NCBI GenBank assembly: GCA_030848545.1
Contig: JAVDCA010000017.1
Coordinates: forward strand, 62,001-126,000
Direction: 5' to 3'
Origin: Astrobacterium formosum
GTDB taxonomy: Bacteria; Pseudomonadota; Alphaproteobacteria; Rhizobiales; Xanthobacteraceae
DNA length: 64,000 nt
Position 1 is the stretch's first letter. Every line of letters begins with the position of its first letter. The notes below the pieces were generated by a model. That model worked only from the letters and a program-made list of their open reading frames with translations. It was not told the DNA's origin and made no database searches. Position numbers and translations under genes: made by a program. This document shows positions 63,098 to 64,000 of the stretch, piece after piece.

Positions 63098-64000
63098 ATG
63101 AACAAGATGGATTCGAACGTCGTCGCCACCGAGGACGCGCGTGCTCACTCTCTCGTGGCTTCCGCCATCCAGCTGCTCGGAGGCCGGATTCCGGCCGACG
63201 TTCCCATGCGGATGTTCGGGCGTACCGCACCGGAGGACCTGTTGCGTTATTCGGCGGCCGAGCTCGCCCAGCTCTCCGCCAATGCCTGGATGTTCATGGC
63301 CGAGCGGGTCGGGCCCGCCCCCAAGATCCGGGTCGTCACCCCGCCCTTCGAGGCCGGCGGCGAGCTCAAGAAGATAACGGTGATCGAGCTCATCAACGAC
63401 GACAAGCCGTTCCTCCTCGATTCGGTCATGGGCGAACTGACCGATCGCGGTATCATGATCCGCCTGGTCGCGCATCCGGTGTTCACGGTCGAGCGCGGCG
63501 ACGAGGGGCGCTTGGTCGGGCTGCCGGACGCCGCCCGCGGCACGGCCCGGCGCGAAAGCCTGATCCACATCCACGTCGAGCGCATCGACGACGAAGACAA
63601 GCGCGCCGCGCTCCTCTCGGCGCTCGGCGACGTCATGGTCGAGGTCGCCTGCGCGGTCGCCGACTTCCGCGACATGCAGGCGAGAACCGCCAAGGTGATC
63701 GCGGAACTCAAGGCCAATCCGCCGCCGTTCTCGGTCGACGAAATCGCCGAGGCGATCCAGTTCCTGGAATGGCTCCTGCTCGACAACTACGTCTTTCTCG
63801 GCTTCCGCAGCGACACCTACGACCACGCCGCGGGCCAGCTCATTCCCGGCGAGGCGCTCGGCATCCTGCGCGACCAGGTCGCCGATCTATTGACCGGAGC
63901 CGCCGAAGTCACCTCCGGGGTCTCGGCCGAGGCGATTGCTTTCCTCAACGAGCCCAGGCCGCTCGTCATCCTCAAGTCGAGCCGCCGCGCCCGCGTGCAT
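63098..64000 (+). CDS. NAD-glutamate dehydrogenase (180-kDa class), 3' end outside window
   Basis: The first 301 codons of a large NAD-specific glutamate dehydrogenase, open to the last base. The N-terminal part is the ACT-like regulatory region typical of this class: LIGD-like ELINDDKPFLLDSVMGELTDRGI, RLVAHPVF, RRESLIHIHVERIDD, and EAIQFLEWLLLDNYVFLGFR. The full protein is normally about 1600 residues. ATG 63098 gives MNKMDSNVVATED; a second ATG follows at 63107. It converts glutamate to 2-oxoglutarate and ammonia, mainly for amino-acid catabolism. Its 180-bp gap to the divergent AhpD-like gene holds the promoters. Confidence 0.93.
   Translation, partial: MNKMDSNVVATEDARAHSLVASAIQLLGGRIPADVPMRMFGRTAPEDLLRYSAAELAQLSANAWMFMAERVGPAPKIRVVTPPFEAGGELKKITVIELINDDKPFLLDSVMGELTDRGIMIRLVAHPVFTVERGDEGRLVGLPDAARGTARRESLIHIHVERIDDEDKRAALLSALGDVMVEVACAVADFRDMQARTAKVIAELKANPPPFSVDEIAEAIQFLEWLLLDNYVFLGFRSDTYDHAAGQLIPGEALGILRDQVADLLTGAAEVTSGVSAEAIAFLNEPRPLVILKSSRRARVH

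Overview
The window is a piece of a GC-rich chromosome from an alphaproteobacterium, most likely of the order Hyphomicrobiales (Rhizobiales; Xanthobacteraceae/Nitrobacteraceae-like). This rests on protein resemblance recognised by eye: the gene order DUF1674 - htpX - rsmB - heparinase II/III - purH, a Fur-family regulator of Irr type, a 180-kDa-class NAD-glutamate dehydrogenase, an RHH_4 ribbon-helix-helix relic, and short palindromic intergenic repeats of the kind common in rhizobia. The gene set (ubiTUV for oxygen-independent ubiquinone synthesis, cydABX, three FNR/FixK-type boxes) points to a facultatively anaerobic or microaerobic lifestyle. I see no prophage, insertion sequence, integrase or CRISPR array.

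Layout. 1-6.3 kb: two tandem RND efflux pumps (the first cut by the window start), then the potassium transporter Kup. 8.4-12.8 kb: ubiT-ubiU-ubiV on the minus strand, facing away from a UbiD-type decarboxylase, with a perfect FNR box between them. 12.8-14.7 kb: the divergent pair qorB (quinone reductase) and an HxlR regulator, then a small secreted protein. 15.1-15.9 kb: an RHH gene interrupted by an in-frame stop, a coupled 58-residue gene, and tRNA-Thr(CGT). 16.2-18.5 kb: a tightly overlapping cassette of methyltransferase, small DMT-type membrane protein, GT2 glycosyltransferase and DUF2304. 18.6-23.3 kb: a Nudix protein, a three-PAS hybrid histidine kinase, and a membrane protein carrying a palindromic repeat within its reading frame. 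23.3-36 kb: three chemoreceptors, with the galactonate-type genes dgoK-dgoA, an SDR and a NitT/TauT-type ABC transporter between them.

36.5-43.6 kb: a membrane-anchored TPR protein, a FIST-GGDEF pair, an orphan TRAP binding protein, EamA, an EVE protein and DUF1761. 43.8-48.2 kb: acetyl-CoA synthetase, a half-length GlnE (adenylyltransferase domain only) and an L,D-transpeptidase. 48.3-53.5 kb: the cytochrome bd operon with a small upstream ORF, ompW, the Irr-like regulator and DUF1674; FNR-type boxes lie upstream of both cyd and ompW. 53.8-60.1 kb: htpX, rsmB, heparinase II/III and purH. The window ends with ggt, an AhpD-like protein and the first 301 codons of NAD-glutamate dehydrogenase.

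The strongest functional theme is oxygen response. Anaerobic quinone synthesis, a high-affinity quinol oxidase and an OmpW porin each sit behind a TTGAT-N4-ATCAA-like site. The most unusual observations are the solo GlnE adenylyltransferase, the FIST-diguanylate cyclase pair, the palindromic element translated within a membrane protein, and a hairpin plus T-run in the purH leader. All homology statements come from reading motifs; no database search was run.
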